Shown in pieces: positions 1 to 8,089 of a stretch of 64,000 nucleotides of DNA (the stretch's first letter is position 1; every line of letters starts with the position of its first letter). Position numbers and translations under genes: made by a program. The DNA lies in IMG/VR virus record IMGVR_UViG_3300017991_000005, positions 1 to 64,000 of that record, one strand, 5' to 3'. Under the pieces are notes generated by a model, which worked only from the letters and a program-made list of their open reading frames with translations, did not search any database and had not been told where the DNA came from. The stretch is from a virus.

Positions 1-2202
1 GACTCCGGCAGGCCACAAGAGCTGAGTCTTATCTCTCCCCTGCCCCTGGAGCCTGTACGGCTTCGTCGAGAAGTCGATGAAGTCCGCGCACGTGTAGAGG
101 CCCGCGCCGAGCCACAGGGTGGACCCTGGCGGGAGGGTAGGTAGGACGACGGAAGGGTCCCCGGTCAGCGGCAGCGCGTACACGTTCGGGGGTAGGAGAT
201 CACCCGTCATGTCCACCCACTGGGTCCCGTCGTAGAACTGGGCCACGCTCCGGGTCGTGTTGAAGACCACCATGCCCGTGGCGGGCACCATGGCGAGAAT
301 CTGAGCCTCTTGGAGGGTGGGGATGCCGATGGACGCCTCGACGATCCCCGCGTTCGTGATGACCGCGTGGCTGTAGTATTTATTCCCGACAACGCAGTCG
401 TAGAGCTCCAGCGTGACATCGGCGTCCACGAGGGGCTCCGTTGCGAAGTAGCACGCCTCGGCGGCGACAGCGACCGGAGACGGGGCTTCGAGCGTGAAAG
501 TCGAGAAAAACTCGCACCCGTTGATGTTCTGGGGCGCGGCCGGGTCGAGCGGGATGTCCTCGACGGGCACGTAGAACTTGGTGAACTGCCAGTCGAGCTC
601 GAAGGCCGAGACACCGTAGTCGATTCCGAGGAGATTGATCCCCCTCCGGATTTCGCAGCACTGAAGCTTCCACTTCCAGTAGCCTCCGCCCAGGAAGGTG
701 AAGCCCTCGGCGAAGTAGGGCGACCCCGCGTCCCCGGCGATGAGTTCGTTGTCGTCTCGAACGCCGAGGCAGGTCAGGGAGAGGTAGTCGAAGGTGCCGC
801 GAGGGTAGGGGTAGGGGCCGACGGGTACGCCCTTGAGGTTGGTGGAGGTGACGTTCCGGATGCAGTTGTCCTTCCCGTTCCCGTGTAGGAGTAGGTCTTG
901 GTCGTTCGCCTGGATGGACCCGACAGCTCGGCCCTCCAGGGCTGCGCGTAGCCCGGCCGTCCCAGGAAGGGGCGGTAGGATTGTGACGGTGCCGAACTCC
1001 TCGGCGAAGTTCGACATCACAGGCGGATAGAGCGCCCCAAGTCCGGGAGCGGCCGCCACGGCCGCGCTCAGGGACCCGTAGTTCCCAAAGCCGGGGACGA
1101 TGGCGAGTCCAGGAGGCCCAGCGCCAGCGCCGAGGGCCGCGTCGATCCCGGCGAGATGGTGGTATAGCTTCGTGCCCCCCACGGGCGCGTAGAATACCGG
1201 GGCGTAGGTCCCTTCGACCTTCGCATCCGCACCCAGATACGTCTCGGTGATCCCCGGCGCGGCCTGGGCCGTGTAAGTGTGGTAGTCGGGGGGAACGTAC
1301 ACGATGCAGGTCTTCCTGCCGACAGTGTTGAAAGCGTTCGCGCTCGTGACCCTGCACCCCGTCGAGAGATAGACCGATGTGATCTGCGTGGTGGTGCCGT
1401 CGGTGGACTCGTTCTCGGTGCACTGTGCGCCCCACTCCGAGCCGAAAGACCACACGGTGAGGAGGTTCGCGGCCGAGGCCACGGGGCCCTTGTGAGAGAA
1501 CACCACGCCGCTGGAGAGGTGTTCGCACCTGGACCCGAAAGCCCACACGTTGACGTTCTCCCCGGAGACGCTGCCGTCCGCGCCGAGGCCGATGACGGAG
1601 CCCACGGAACCGCCCTCGCCGACAAGCTCCGCTCCCCACAAGTAGATGGGACTCGGCGTGAGCATGTCGAAGAGGCGATTCGTAGCCGAGACCATGAGGC
1701 CCGTGAAGCTGATCTTGATGTTCTCGAAGATGAGAGCGCCCCGCTGCATCTGGACGGTCTGGGAGGTGGTGTTGGCGGCGGTGATGGTGGGGCGTCCCTG
1801 GGTGGCGGAAGGCATGCCCACGAAGCGGATGGTCTTTTCGGTCAGTAGGATCGAAGCCACCCCGGCCCCGGTCGAGAAGTTCTGAGAGTCCCGGATGAGG
1901 AGGATGGCGTACTGGACCACCGCTTCGTCCTTCACGTGGTCCAGGGCGTCGTAGGCGTTCGTGAAGTCGTCGTTCGGGTCCGAGCCGACCGTGTAGACCC
2001 CGACGGGGGAGGCGCTGGGCGGGCGCACCCACCCGGCCGTGCCGCCGAGCCACATGCCGTAGTTCCCGCCCGGAGTTGTGATGAAGATCACCCGCCCCTC
2101 GTAGGAGGCGTCCCAGACGGGCAGCGCGGCCAGGGCCTCGAATTTTAGGTTCTTCCAGGCGAAGAGCCCCGCGTCGCAATCGCCGGTCATCCTGTACGTC
2201 AC
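1..2202 (-). CDS. Tail spike or fibre with beta-helix segments (3' end cut by window)
   Basis: An open frame of 734 codons runs from a GTG at 2202 off the left edge without a stop. The GTG overlaps the preceding stop (GTGA) and has GAGGAG six bases upstream, better placed than the in-frame ATG at 2190. From about residue 65 the protein shows a YTVGSDPNDDF-type opening and successive short hydrophobic turns typical of pectate-lyase-like beta-helices. Near residue 650 there is the common phage fibre motif GMVVFNTT...QFYDGTQW. Just before the edge a second beta-helix opening appears (LGAGLYTC...LQGQGRDKTQL). This is the pattern of receptor-binding or depolymerising tail spikes, and the last place in a tail-fibre block fits. 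The enzymatic class and C-terminus cannot be judged. Confidence 0.75.
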   Translation of the reverse strand, partial: MTYRMTGDCDAGLFAWKNLKFEALAALPVWDASYEGRVIFITTPGGNYGMWLGGTAGWVRPPSASPVGVYTVGSDPNDDFTNAYDALDHVKDEAVVQYAILLIRDSQNFSTGAGVASILLTEKTIRFVGMPSATQGRPTITAANTTSQTVQMQRGALIFENIKISFTGLMVSATNRLFDMLTPSPIYLWGAELVGEGGSVGSVIGLGADGSVSGENVNVWAFGSRCEHLSSGVVFSHKGPVASAANLLTVWSFGSEWGAQCTENESTDGTTTQITSVYLSTGCRVTSANAFNTVGRKTCIVYVPPDYHTYTAQAAPGITETYLGADAKVEGTYAPVFYAPVGGTKLYHHLAGIDAALGAGAGPPGLAIVPGFGNYGSLSAAVAAAPGLGALYPPVMSNFAEEFGTVTILPPLPGTAGLRAALEGRAVGSIQANDQDLLLHGNGKDNCIRNVTSTNLKGVPVGPYPYPRGTFDYLSLTCLGVRDDNELIAGDAGSPYFAEGFTFLGGGYWKWKLQCCEIRRGINLLGIDYGVSAFELDWQFTKFYVPVEDIPLDPAAPQNINGCEFFSTFTLEAPSPVAVAAEACYFATEPLVDADVTLELYDCVVGNKYYSHAVITNAGIVEASIGIPTLQEAQILAMVPATGMVVFNTTRSVAQFYDGTQWVDMTGDLLPPNVYALPLTGDPSVVLPTLPPGSTLWLGAGLYTCADFIDFSTKPYRLQGQGRDKTQLLWPAGV

Positions 2203-2822
2203 TGTATGCTCCTCAGCGCGTCCCGGACCGCCTGGACCCTGGCGTTCTCCGGGATGCGCTTCACTATCTGGGCCACGATCCTGGCGGCTGGCCTCCAGTG
2301 GGGCCGGGGCTTGGTGCGGGAGTTGCCGAACTCAAGCCACCGCCACAGGACCGAGAAGGGGATGCCCGTCCGCTTGGACCGGCCGCGCTTGAGGCGCACC
2401 TCGAAGGTGACGCCCTTCTTCGTCCTGGACTCGAACACGACGATGGCCCGGAAGTAGTCGCCCCTGGCGAGCAGCGGCCTGGGATCGTACCCTTCCCGGA
2501 CCTTCCAGTCCACGTAGTCTTCCTGGAGCCGGAGGCGCCGATCCCGGTCGAAGGGGTAGGGCTGCCTGGGCGCCCTGCGCCCTTTCGCCTTGGACCGTGG
2601 GAAGTCGCCCCTGGTCAGGACGGTGGGTCGCCCCTGGGCGCTTCCGGCGAGCGCCTTGTCGATGAGGAGGTCCCGCGTCTCCCAGGCGACGTTTCGCATC
2701 TGGGGGATGGTGGCGGTCATCTGGGACTCCGCGAGGGTCCCGATGAAGGGCTTTCGGGTCCTCAGCTTGTAGACCCGGCCCCCGACCTGCACGTTATGGT
2801 GTACCTTGACGGACGCCATCAC
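2199..2822 (-). CDS. HK97 gp10-like tail completion / minor tail protein
   Basis: A 207-residue basic protein. The C-terminal segment LEFGNSRTKPRPHWRPAARIV resembles the conserved end of the HK97 gp10-type tail completion proteins (EYGT..RPARPFLRPA), which sit at the head-tail or tail-terminator interface. The annotated start is a GTG at 2822 with an ATG three bases later; the Shine-Dalgarno-like AGGAG is too close to choose between them. The gene overlaps the preceding gene by 29 bases and is followed by the spike gene with a GTGA overlap, so it is co-translated with tail genes. The family call rests on one motif. Confidence 0.5.
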   Translation of the reverse strand: MMASVKVHHNVQVGGRVYKLRTRKPFIGTLAESQMTATIPQMRNVAWETRDLLIDKALAGSAQGRPTVLTRGDFPRSKAKGRRAPRQPYPFDRDRRLRLQEDYVDWKVREGYDPRPLLARGDYFRAIVVFESRTKKGVTFEVRLKRGRSKRTGIPFSVLWRWLEFGNSRTKPRPHWRPAARIVAQIVKRIPENARVQAVRDALRSIQ

Positions 2823-3369
2823 TCCTCATCTCGACGGGCCACTCCGGCTGGGGCGGCTCGTCCGGCCGCTCCTCCAGGGGCTTGTCCATGTCCGTGGAGT
2901 CGTGAATCATCTTGACCGCCGCGCCGGAATACAGCCCCACCCACTTCGTGGGGCCGATCATCTTCTCGACGCGGAACCTCTCGGTGATTGTGTAGAGCTC
3001 GCCCCGCCACTGGAACACGTCGTCCGCGTGCGGGATGTAGCCCTGCTCCGCCTCGTCCTCCAGGGCGTAGTGAAGACCGAGCCGGGCCGCTTCGGCGAGG
3101 GAGATCGTAACCTTGAGGTCCACGTCCTTGTCCACGCCCATCTTGGTAGGGCCTTCCTGCTTCTCCCAGTTCCGGATGAACAGGTGCGCCCCGATGGGGT
3201 CGTGATACTTTCTGAGGACCTCGGCGGCCTCGCCGTACACCGAGTCCTCGTCCGTGGACTCCAGATTGAACCGCCAGAACCAGACCCGTGGAACCCGGCG
3301 CACGTCGAACTCCTCCTGGATTCGGAGGACGGTCCGGATGAAAGCCGGGTATCGGGTCGGCCACGGCAT
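2794..3369 (-). CDS. Conserved-looking structural protein, head-tail region
   Basis: A 191-residue acidic protein of unknown function. It is rich in Trp and Tyr (PRVWFWRFNLES, DVFQWRGELYTITERF) and ends in a Pro/Glu-rich tail. Beta-rich segments such as QWRGELYTI are common in neck and tail-terminator proteins, and its position before a gp10-like gene suggests a head-tail joining role, which is inference only. Its ATG overlaps the stop of the upstream gene (TAATG), which indicates translational coupling. Confidence 0.6.
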   Translation of the reverse strand: MPWPTRYPAFIRTVLRIQEEFDVRRVPRVWFWRFNLESTDEDSVYGEAAEVLRKYHDPIGAHLFIRNWEKQEGPTKMGVDKDVDLKVTISLAEAARLGLHYALEDEAEQGYIPHADDVFQWRGELYTITERFRVEKMIGPTKWVGLYSGAAVKMIHDSTDMDKPLEERPDEPPQPEWPVEMRSDGVRQGTP

Positions 3370-3656
3370 TAGGTCTCGCCTCCACTGTCGCTACCGACAG
3401 TCGCGCCCTCGCGCCACCCCTCTCGCTCTATCCCCTCGAAGAGCCCCTTCCAATAGGCCGCACGCTCCTCGTGCTTCGTGCCTGTTAGGGCAGCGTACGC
3501 GCTTACGCTGACCTGGGTTAGCTCGGAGAGGGAAGTGGGGCGTGTCTTGGGGAGTTGCGAAAGGATGGGCGCCGCGCCTCGGTCGCGCTTTAGCTCCGTC
3601 TCGACCTTAGAGAGCCACCCGTAGAAACTACGGGCGAGGCCCGCCTGGGTTGCCAT
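3369..3656 (-). CDS. Small hypothetical protein containing two dispersed DNA motifs
   Basis: A 95-residue protein of unknown function with a good ribosome site (GGAGG, four bases before ATG). No domain is recognised. Its DNA carries both dispersed motifs of this phage: the 14-mer at 3494-3507 (encoding V-S-A-Y-A) and a perfect copy of the 18-nt palindrome at 3384-3401 (encoding T-V-G-S-D-S) just before its stop. It heads the last gene cluster and is coupled by TAATG to the next gene. Confidence 0.6.
   Translation of the reverse strand: MATQAGLARSFYGWLSKVETELKRDRGAAPILSQLPKTRPTSLSELTQVSVSAYAALTGTKHEERAAYWKGLFEGIEREGWREGATVGSDSGGET
3384..3401. promoter_or_regulatory. 18-nt palindrome, perfect copy
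   Basis: ACTGTCGCTACCGACAGT at the 3' end of the small gene at 3.4-3.7 kb, 15 bp before the ATG of the next gene. Confidence 0.65.
3494..3507 (-). promoter_or_regulatory. 14-mer CGTAAGCGCGTACG
   Basis: An exact copy read on the minus strand inside the small gene at 3.4-3.7 kb. Confidence 0.5.
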
Positions 3657-3776
3657 CGTACCTCCTCGGACGCGCCAGCGAGCTATGGTGGTCGCTGTTC
3701 GAGTCCGGCTGGAGTCCGTGCCCCGCCCTGGGACACCATGATTCTACGCGCATCCCCCCGAAAAACAAAGGGAAAA
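3657..3776 (-). other. 120-bp gap with weak promoter-like sequence
   Basis: This gap separates the small membrane-protein cluster from the tail-completion cluster. The minus strand is T-rich downstream of the upstream stop and contains TTGTTT, 16 nt, TAGAAT, a poor sigma-70 match. No clear terminator hairpin is visible. A promoter here is possible but weakly supported. Confidence 0.25.
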
Positions 3777-3998
3777 TTAGGAGGGCCACCCCCGCTCCAG
3801 CCCGGCGAACGCCCACACCGCGTCCAGGGCGTCGGGAGCAAGCTCGAACTCCTCTTCCAGTCTCATGAGGATATTCCGCACAGTATCTTCCCCGCGCCCC
3901 TCGTCCAGGAGGACGGCGAAAGCGAGGGCATCCTGGGCGGCCCTGTCGGAAGGGATGACGGCCGATAGAAGCACCTTTACCTCATCTTCCGCTACCAC
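3777..3998 (-). CDS. Small acidic hypothetical protein
   Basis: A 73-residue acidic protein (MVAEDEVKVLLSAV...) beginning with GTG, supported by AGGAGG five bases upstream. It looks helical throughout, with a Leu/Glu-rich middle (LMRLEEEFEL), and has no recognised domain. It follows two small coiled-coil/membrane proteins in the same direction and may belong with them. Confidence 0.6.
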   Translation of the reverse strand: MVAEDEVKVLLSAVIPSDRAAQDALAFAVLLDEGRGEDTVRNILMRLEEEFELAPDALDAVWAFAGLERGWPS

Positions 3999-4007
3999 AT
4001 TGACCTC

Positions 4008-4238
4008 CTATCGGTCTGGGGGCACCCGCTCTTCGGCGTCTTCCGGCTCCTCGATCTTGGCAGCCGCGTCGAGGTCGATGCCCTCGAAAGCGTCGCGCAT
4101 GCGACCGAGATGCACCTGGGTCTCATCGTTGCACGCTTTGGCCTGCTCCTGGAGGCCCTGGACTTCCGCCTCGTGCTTGGCCTCGTCGAAGCCGTTCCGG
4201 CCCAGGATGGCCCCCACAATCCTGCCGAATAGGCTCAT
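4008..4238 (-). CDS. Small protein with amphipathic N-terminus and coiled coil
   Basis: A 76-residue protein. The first 13 residues (MSLFGRIVGAILG) form a possible amphipathic membrane helix, followed by a charged coiled-coil-like stretch (AEVQGLQEQAKACND) and an acidic end. It sits next to a protein with a clear membrane helix, so the two could act together at the membrane, for example in lysis. No direct family match was recognised. Confidence 0.55.
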   Translation of the reverse strand: MSLFGRIVGAILGRNGFDEAKHEAEVQGLQEQAKACNDETQVHLGRMRDAFEGIDLDAAAKIEEPEDAEERVPPDR

Positions 4239-4240
4239 CA

Positions 4241-4609
4241 CTATCCTCCGGACCCAAGGGCCTGAGCGCGAGCGGGGCAGCTCCGGCAGTTCAGCGCCTC
4301 GGCCACGCGGCCGAGCTCCGTGCACGTGTTCCGATTCGAGTCGCCCACCGTCCGGTTCAGCTCCTCGACGGCGCGGGTGGCCTTTCCGAGGGCCTCCAGC
4401 GCCTCGCGCACGAGCTTCTGGGCTGCCTCTGCATTATCCTTCGCGTCCTGGGTCCGCTTCTCACCCAGGCCGTTTATCGTCCGGTTCAGTGAGCGTATGT
4501 AAACCACCAGATAGGTGATCGCACTGCCCATGCAGGCCACGGTGGTGAGCCAGATAGCCCCCCAGGCCGTGTCGCTCAGGGTCCGCACTGCTTCTTGTGG
4601 AATGTCCAT
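4241..4609 (-). CDS. Membrane-anchored coiled-coil protein, possible lysis accessory
   Basis: A 122-residue protein with one strong transmembrane helix near residues 17-38 (AWGAIWLTTVACMGSAITYL), then a long Ala/Glu-rich coiled coil (about residues 55-95) and a Cys-containing end (CRSC). An N-terminal anchor followed by a coiled coil is the layout of inner-membrane spanins and some holin-associated proteins. Late phage location fits lysis. Neither an endolysin nor an outer-membrane spanin is recognised next to it, so the role is unproven. Confidence 0.5.
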   Translation of the reverse strand: MDIPQEAVRTLSDTAWGAIWLTTVACMGSAITYLVVYIRSLNRTINGLGEKRTQDAKDNAEAAQKLVREALEALGKATRAVEELNRTVGDSNRNTCTELGRVAEALNCRSCPARAQALGSGG

Positions 4610-4643
4610 TCGTATCCTCGTCCCATTCAGGCGCCGTGCCGGT

Positions 4644-5408
4644 TCATGCGTTCACGGAGGCGTTTTTCGATACCTTGGAGCTGTGCGGGAGCGCCACCGT
4701 GTTGGGGCGTGGGATGGCCTTTGCAAACTCGTCGAGCACTTGCGCCGGGTCCCTGTACTCCAGAACCTCGTTCGCCAGGGAGCCGGGCGTCGAGCTCACC
4801 ACCCTAAACCCCTTCTTCTCGAAAAGCGGTTTGAGTTCCTTCAAGCGAATAAGAGAATTATTGTAAAGCCGCTGGTTCCAGGAGACCTCCTCGGCCGAGA
4901 GGGCGGTGTCCCAGGCGTATTGCTTGTCCTGCTCGATCTGGAATCCGCACCCCACGAGGTAGACGGTCCGGAAGCCGAGCCGGTAGGCAAGCTGGAGCGC
5001 GAGGAAGAAGGTGTTCTTCCACCAGCACAGGTCCCGATGCCGCTCCAGGAAGTTCCGCTGATTGAAGCCCTCCTTCGTCCCAAAGAAGAACGTGCCGGGC
5101 CGGAACTTCCACGGCACCCCCTCCACGTCATAGTCCCGGCGGCTTATCACCGCGAACTTCATGATGGTCGGGTCGAGGAGGATGGACCGGTCGATGCAGT
5201 CCGGCTTGTCGCCGCCGATCCACATGGTGGCCGGGACCTTCGTGGCCGCGTTATTGATCGCAAGGATATGCGGGCGGAGGTCGCCCAGGAGCTCCGCGAA
5301 CTCCGCGAGGATCGGGGCCCCTCCCGCGATGAAGCACGCCTCGTCCTGGTACAGGTCGTCCAGGTCCACCGGGAGGCGCACGCCGCTCTTCACGAACCTG
5401 TAAAACAT
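4644..5408 (-). CDS. MptE-like / DUF115-like protein, probable glycan-modification enzyme
   Basis: A 254-residue protein. GGAPILAEFAELL and AINNAAT near the N-terminus, the DxPDCIDRS region, and LVGCGF near residue 150 resemble the MptE-like (DUF115) Rossmann-type fold found in flagellin and surface-glycan modification loci. It closes a four-gene block with two methyltransferase-fold proteins and a GT4 glycosyltransferase, placed between the fibre genes and the small membrane-protein genes. The context suggests sugar modification of a virion or host surface component. The substrate is unknown. Confidence 0.5.
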   Translation of the reverse strand: MFYRFVKSGVRLPVDLDDLYQDEACFIAGGAPILAEFAELLGDLRPHILAINNAATKVPATMWIGGDKPDCIDRSILLDPTIMKFAVISRRDYDVEGVPWKFRPGTFFFGTKEGFNQRNFLERHRDLCWWKNTFFLALQLAYRLGFRTVYLVGCGFQIEQDKQYAWDTALSAEEVSWNQRLYNNSLIRLKELKPLFEKKGFRVVSSTPGSLANEVLEYRDPAQVLDEFAKAIPRPNTVALPHSSKVSKNASVNA

Positions 5409-5417
5409 GAAAGCCTC

Positions 5418-5984
5418 TCAGATATTGATGTCCCACCACCCGTAGTAGCGCCGGAACGTGGGGTCCTCGATCTTCTCCATCGGGGGACCCAGGTTGAAGG
5501 GGAGCGCCTCCAGGTTGACCTTGGCGAAGCCTCCCGGAGTGATAACCCGCTGGGAGTTGTCGAGGCCCGGCGTGCTCTCCGCGAAGAGATACTCCCCGTA
5601 CTTCCGGAAATTCGCCAGGGCGGCCATTATCATCTCATTGGTCCAGTGGATGAACACGTCCTTGCAGATGATGAGATCGCAAGGGGCGAGCTCCTCGGAA
5701 ATCACGTCCTTGACCTCGAAGGGGAGGTCGCGGCGCTTCCGGTCCACCACGTCGTAGCCCCGATAGACGACCCCGTATAGTGGGAGGGACTTGACCCAGT
5801 TGAAGTCTCCGCACCCGCAGTCGTCGATGGCGTCCACCCCGTACTTCCAGAGGAGGAGCTTGAGCGCCTCGCGCATCGTGGCCGTGTTCGCCAGTCGGGA
5901 GCCCTGCCCGCACGGGGTCTCCCCGCCGGACGCCCAGGCCCGGCTGAACATCTTCTTGAGTTCTGCTTTCGTAGGGATGCTCAT
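5418..5984 (-). CDS. SAM-dependent methyltransferase-like protein
   Basis: A 188-residue protein with a class I methyltransferase layout: the nucleotide-binding loop DDCGCGDFNWVKSL near residues 53-66, an acidic residue ending strand two (YRGYDVVD), and a motif-IV-like strand CDLIICKDVFIHW. Its ATG overlaps the stop of the upstream methyltransferase by ATGA, so they are co-translated. Several phage and surface-glycan methyltransferases have this compact form. The substrate is not visible; a sugar or protein is more likely than DNA because no target-recognition domain is present. Confidence 0.65.
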   Translation of the reverse strand: MSIPTKAELKKMFSRAWASGGETPCGQGSRLANTATMREALKLLLWKYGVDAIDDCGCGDFNWVKSLPLYGVVYRGYDVVDRKRRDLPFEVKDVISEELAPCDLIICKDVFIHWTNEMIMAALANFRKYGEYLFAESTPGLDNSQRVITPGGFAKVNLEALPFNLGPPMEKIEDPTFRRYYGWWDINI

Positions 5985-6508
5985 CGTTTCATCTCCAGTA
6001 CGAGGGTGCTCCCGATCTGCGCCACCACCCCCCACGCGGCCAGCTCCTCTCCCTTCCAGTGGTGCCGATGCGTCTCGTACTCGTTCCCGAAGACGCCCTT
6101 CTGGGGAATCCACTTCGCGGGGGTGCTGATAACGGCGTGGGCCGCCTTTCCCCGGATTATATCGAGAAGCCTTGAACCGTCCGCAAAAGAAAAGTGCTCC
6201 AGCACGTCGGTGCATATCACGAGGTCGTAGGGGTCGAGGTCTGGGAGGACCTCCAGAGCATCACCGATGAACACCCGGTCGTAGGCCCAGTCGTGGACGC
6301 TCGTGATGTACTCCGGGAATACCTCGATGGCGTCGATCCGGGCCTCCCAGGCTTCCTTATGGAGGCGCCGCTTGTCGATGTCCGTGTACTCGCGGGCGAG
6401 GAGGCCGAACAGGCCGCAGCCGCAGCCGATGTCGAGGACGGTCCGGGGGCGCACCTGGAGGATTTTCCAGCCGATGCGGCTCAGCGCGTCCGGGTACGAG
6501 ATCGGCAC
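5981..6508 (-). CDS. SAM-dependent methyltransferase
   Basis: A 175-residue class I methyltransferase with motif I VLDIGCGCGLFG (residues 24-35), an acidic residue after strand two (DAIEVFPEY), GDALEVLPDL, and motif IV YDLVICTDVLEHF (residues 94-106). The DVLEHF form is typical of Methyltransf_11-type small-molecule or sugar methyltransferases. The start is a GTG whose G is shared with the stop of the upstream glycosyltransferase (TAGTG), and the downstream methyltransferase overlaps by ATGA. The three genes are therefore a tightly coupled glycosylation-methylation unit. Confidence 0.8.
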   Translation of the reverse strand: MPISYPDALSRIGWKILQVRPRTVLDIGCGCGLFGLLAREYTDIDKRRLHKEAWEARIDAIEVFPEYITSVHDWAYDRVFIGDALEVLPDLDPYDLVICTDVLEHFSFADGSRLLDIIRGKAAHAVISTPAKWIPQKGVFGNEYETHRHHWKGEELAAWGVVAQIGSTLVLEMKR

Positions 6509-7506
6509 TACAGGGGCCTCCCTACTACCATGCTCAGGAGCTCCTCGGTCAGCTCCCGCTGCAAGACCTTGATGTCCGCGTTCTCCTGGGCCCACTTGCG
6601 CCCGGCCGCGCCGATCTGCTTGGCGAGGTCCGGGTTCTCGTAGAGCTCCTCGATGCGGGCCCGGATGAGATATTCGTCGTCGGGGGCCACGAGGAAACCC
6701 GTCTGGCGGTCTGTAATTTGCTCCCGGATGCCCCCACGATCCTCTGCGATCACCGGGAGCCCGGCCGCCAGGGCCTCGGTAACGCCCCGGCACCACGTCT
6801 CCGGGCCGAAGGAGGGCGCGTTCACGTAGACGAAGATGCCCATCCGGGACAGGAACCACGGGACCTTGTGCCACGAGGGCAGGAGCGACACGAGGCGCCC
6901 GTTGTCGCTCTGGTAGAACTTGTTTGCCCCAGGCATCACGAGCTTGCTGTCGGTGGCTTTCGCCACCTTTACGAGCACGTAAGGATACTTCTCCGGCCGG
7001 GTGGGGGTGGCGAGCTTCCCGATGGACCGATCTTTCGCCCGCTCGACCTTGGCGAACCGGCTCGTCTGGATGCAGGGAGGGATGACCTTGTGCCGCTGAA
7101 TGAAGCCTCCCGCCGTGAGGTTGGAGTATTGGCCCTTGAGGTAGTGTGAAACGAAGACATGGAGATCGGCCTTGACTGCCGGGGCCACCTTGCTGTGGTG
7201 CCAGTAAATCGTAGGCCACTGTCGGAGCCACGCCCAGGGCGACTCCCCCTCGACGGAGTTCCCGCTGATATTGTGGAGCACGAGGATCGCCGGGTCGATC
7301 TCTCGGACGACGGCCTCGGTCAGGGGTCCGTGCAGCACCCGGACGCCCTGGTCATTGAGCATCTGGGCCGCGCTTCGTTCCGAAACGTCCTTCACGTGCA
7401 TGGCGAAATGGGTGAACTGGGGAAAGGCCGCCGCGAGGTCGTAGATGAAGGTGGGGACTCCGCCCAGAATGAGGACGTTGTGCACGTGTAGCATTACATT
7501 CGTCAT
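6508..7506 (-). CDS. GT4-family glycosyltransferase
   Basis: A 332-residue protein with a GT-B layout. The N-terminal GGVPTFIYDLA loop is acceptor-side, and the C-terminal half carries the GT4 signature E-x7-E (FGPETWCRGVTEALAAGLPV) followed by AEDRGGIREQI, the nucleotide-sugar binding segment of retaining glycosyltransferases. It is full length for a compact GT4 enzyme. It is coupled to the following methyltransferase by TAGTG and overlaps the end of the upstream papain-like gene. The donor and acceptor are unknown; Thr-rich collagen-like fibres encoded just upstream are a plausible acceptor. Confidence 0.85.
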   Translation of the reverse strand: MTNVMLHVHNVLILGGVPTFIYDLAAAFPQFTHFAMHVKDVSERSAAQMLNDQGVRVLHGPLTEAVVREIDPAILVLHNISGNSVEGESPWAWLRQWPTIYWHHSKVAPAVKADLHVFVSHYLKGQYSNLTAGGFIQRHKVIPPCIQTSRFAKVERAKDRSIGKLATPTRPEKYPYVLVKVAKATDSKLVMPGANKFYQSDNGRLVSLLPSWHKVPWFLSRMGIFVYVNAPSFGPETWCRGVTEALAAGLPVIAEDRGGIREQITDRQTGFLVAPDDEYLIRARIEELYENPDLAKQIGAAGRKWAQENADIKVLQRELTEELLSMVVGRPL

Positions 7507-8078
7507 AGCGATCCTGGCACGTCCTTGTGGGTCAGGGCGAGATCGAAGCGATCCCGGTCGGTGTCGATCTCGTCATTGAGGTCCTCCGGAGAGGTCAGGT
7601 TCTTGTCCATCCCGTCGAACACCTCCGGCCGGACCTTGGTGGCCTGGAGGTAGATGAGCCCCAGCTCGGAGCAGATGATCCCGGAGCCGAAAGGGTTCTT
7701 CCGGCGCTTCCCCGTCACCATGTAGTAGGGCCAGACGAGGACGAAGCCGAGGAACTGGGCGTAGCCGTAGGACCGCCCGTTGAGCTTGATGACCGCCTCG
7801 AAGCCCTCGTACAGGGCGGAGTCCTCGACCTTGGGCTTGTAGAGGGCGAACTCGATGCCCGGCTCGCCCACGTACTCGCTCAGGAGGCTCAAGCGCACGC
7901 CGAACTCTCCCGCCTCGATGATGTAGTAGTCGTCGGACAACGGGGCCCGGTCGAGGACCACGAAGACGTGAGACCATTCCCCGGCCGTGAACATCCGGAT
8001 GGCCCGCGAAAGGACGGCCCCGCATCCGCTCCCGGTGGAGCGCATGAAACCGATGCAGCCTCGTAGGTCCTTCACCAT
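7503..8078 (-). CDS. YiiX-like permuted papain-fold hydrolase
   Basis: A 191-residue protein matching the permuted NlpC/P60 (YiiX/YebB-like) pattern: a His in GEWSHVFVV (residue 37), a Glu strand IIEAGEFGV, and a late catalytic-type Cys in GIICSEL (residue 136). Such proteins cleave amide bonds in peptidoglycan or lipids. In a tail-gene neighbourhood it could be a virion-associated cell-wall hydrolase, or a lysis enzyme. There is no signal peptide. It overlaps the glycosyltransferase start by four bases. Confidence 0.65.
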   Translation of the reverse strand: MVKDLRGCIGFMRSTGSGCGAVLSRAIRMFTAGEWSHVFVVLDRAPLSDDYYIIEAGEFGVRLSLLSEYVGEPGIEFALYKPKVEDSALYEGFEAVIKLNGRSYGYAQFLGFVLVWPYYMVTGKRRKNPFGSGIICSELGLIYLQATKVRPEVFDGMDKNLTSPEDLNDEIDTDRDRFDLALTHKDVPGSL

Positions 8079-8089
8079 CTCTATACCTG

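Noticed and set aside
380-2179. A 599-codon minus-strand frame in the tail-spike region
   Set aside because: Arg/His/Gly-rich nonsense. The adjacent frame open from 2202 to the edge encodes a credible beta-helix protein.
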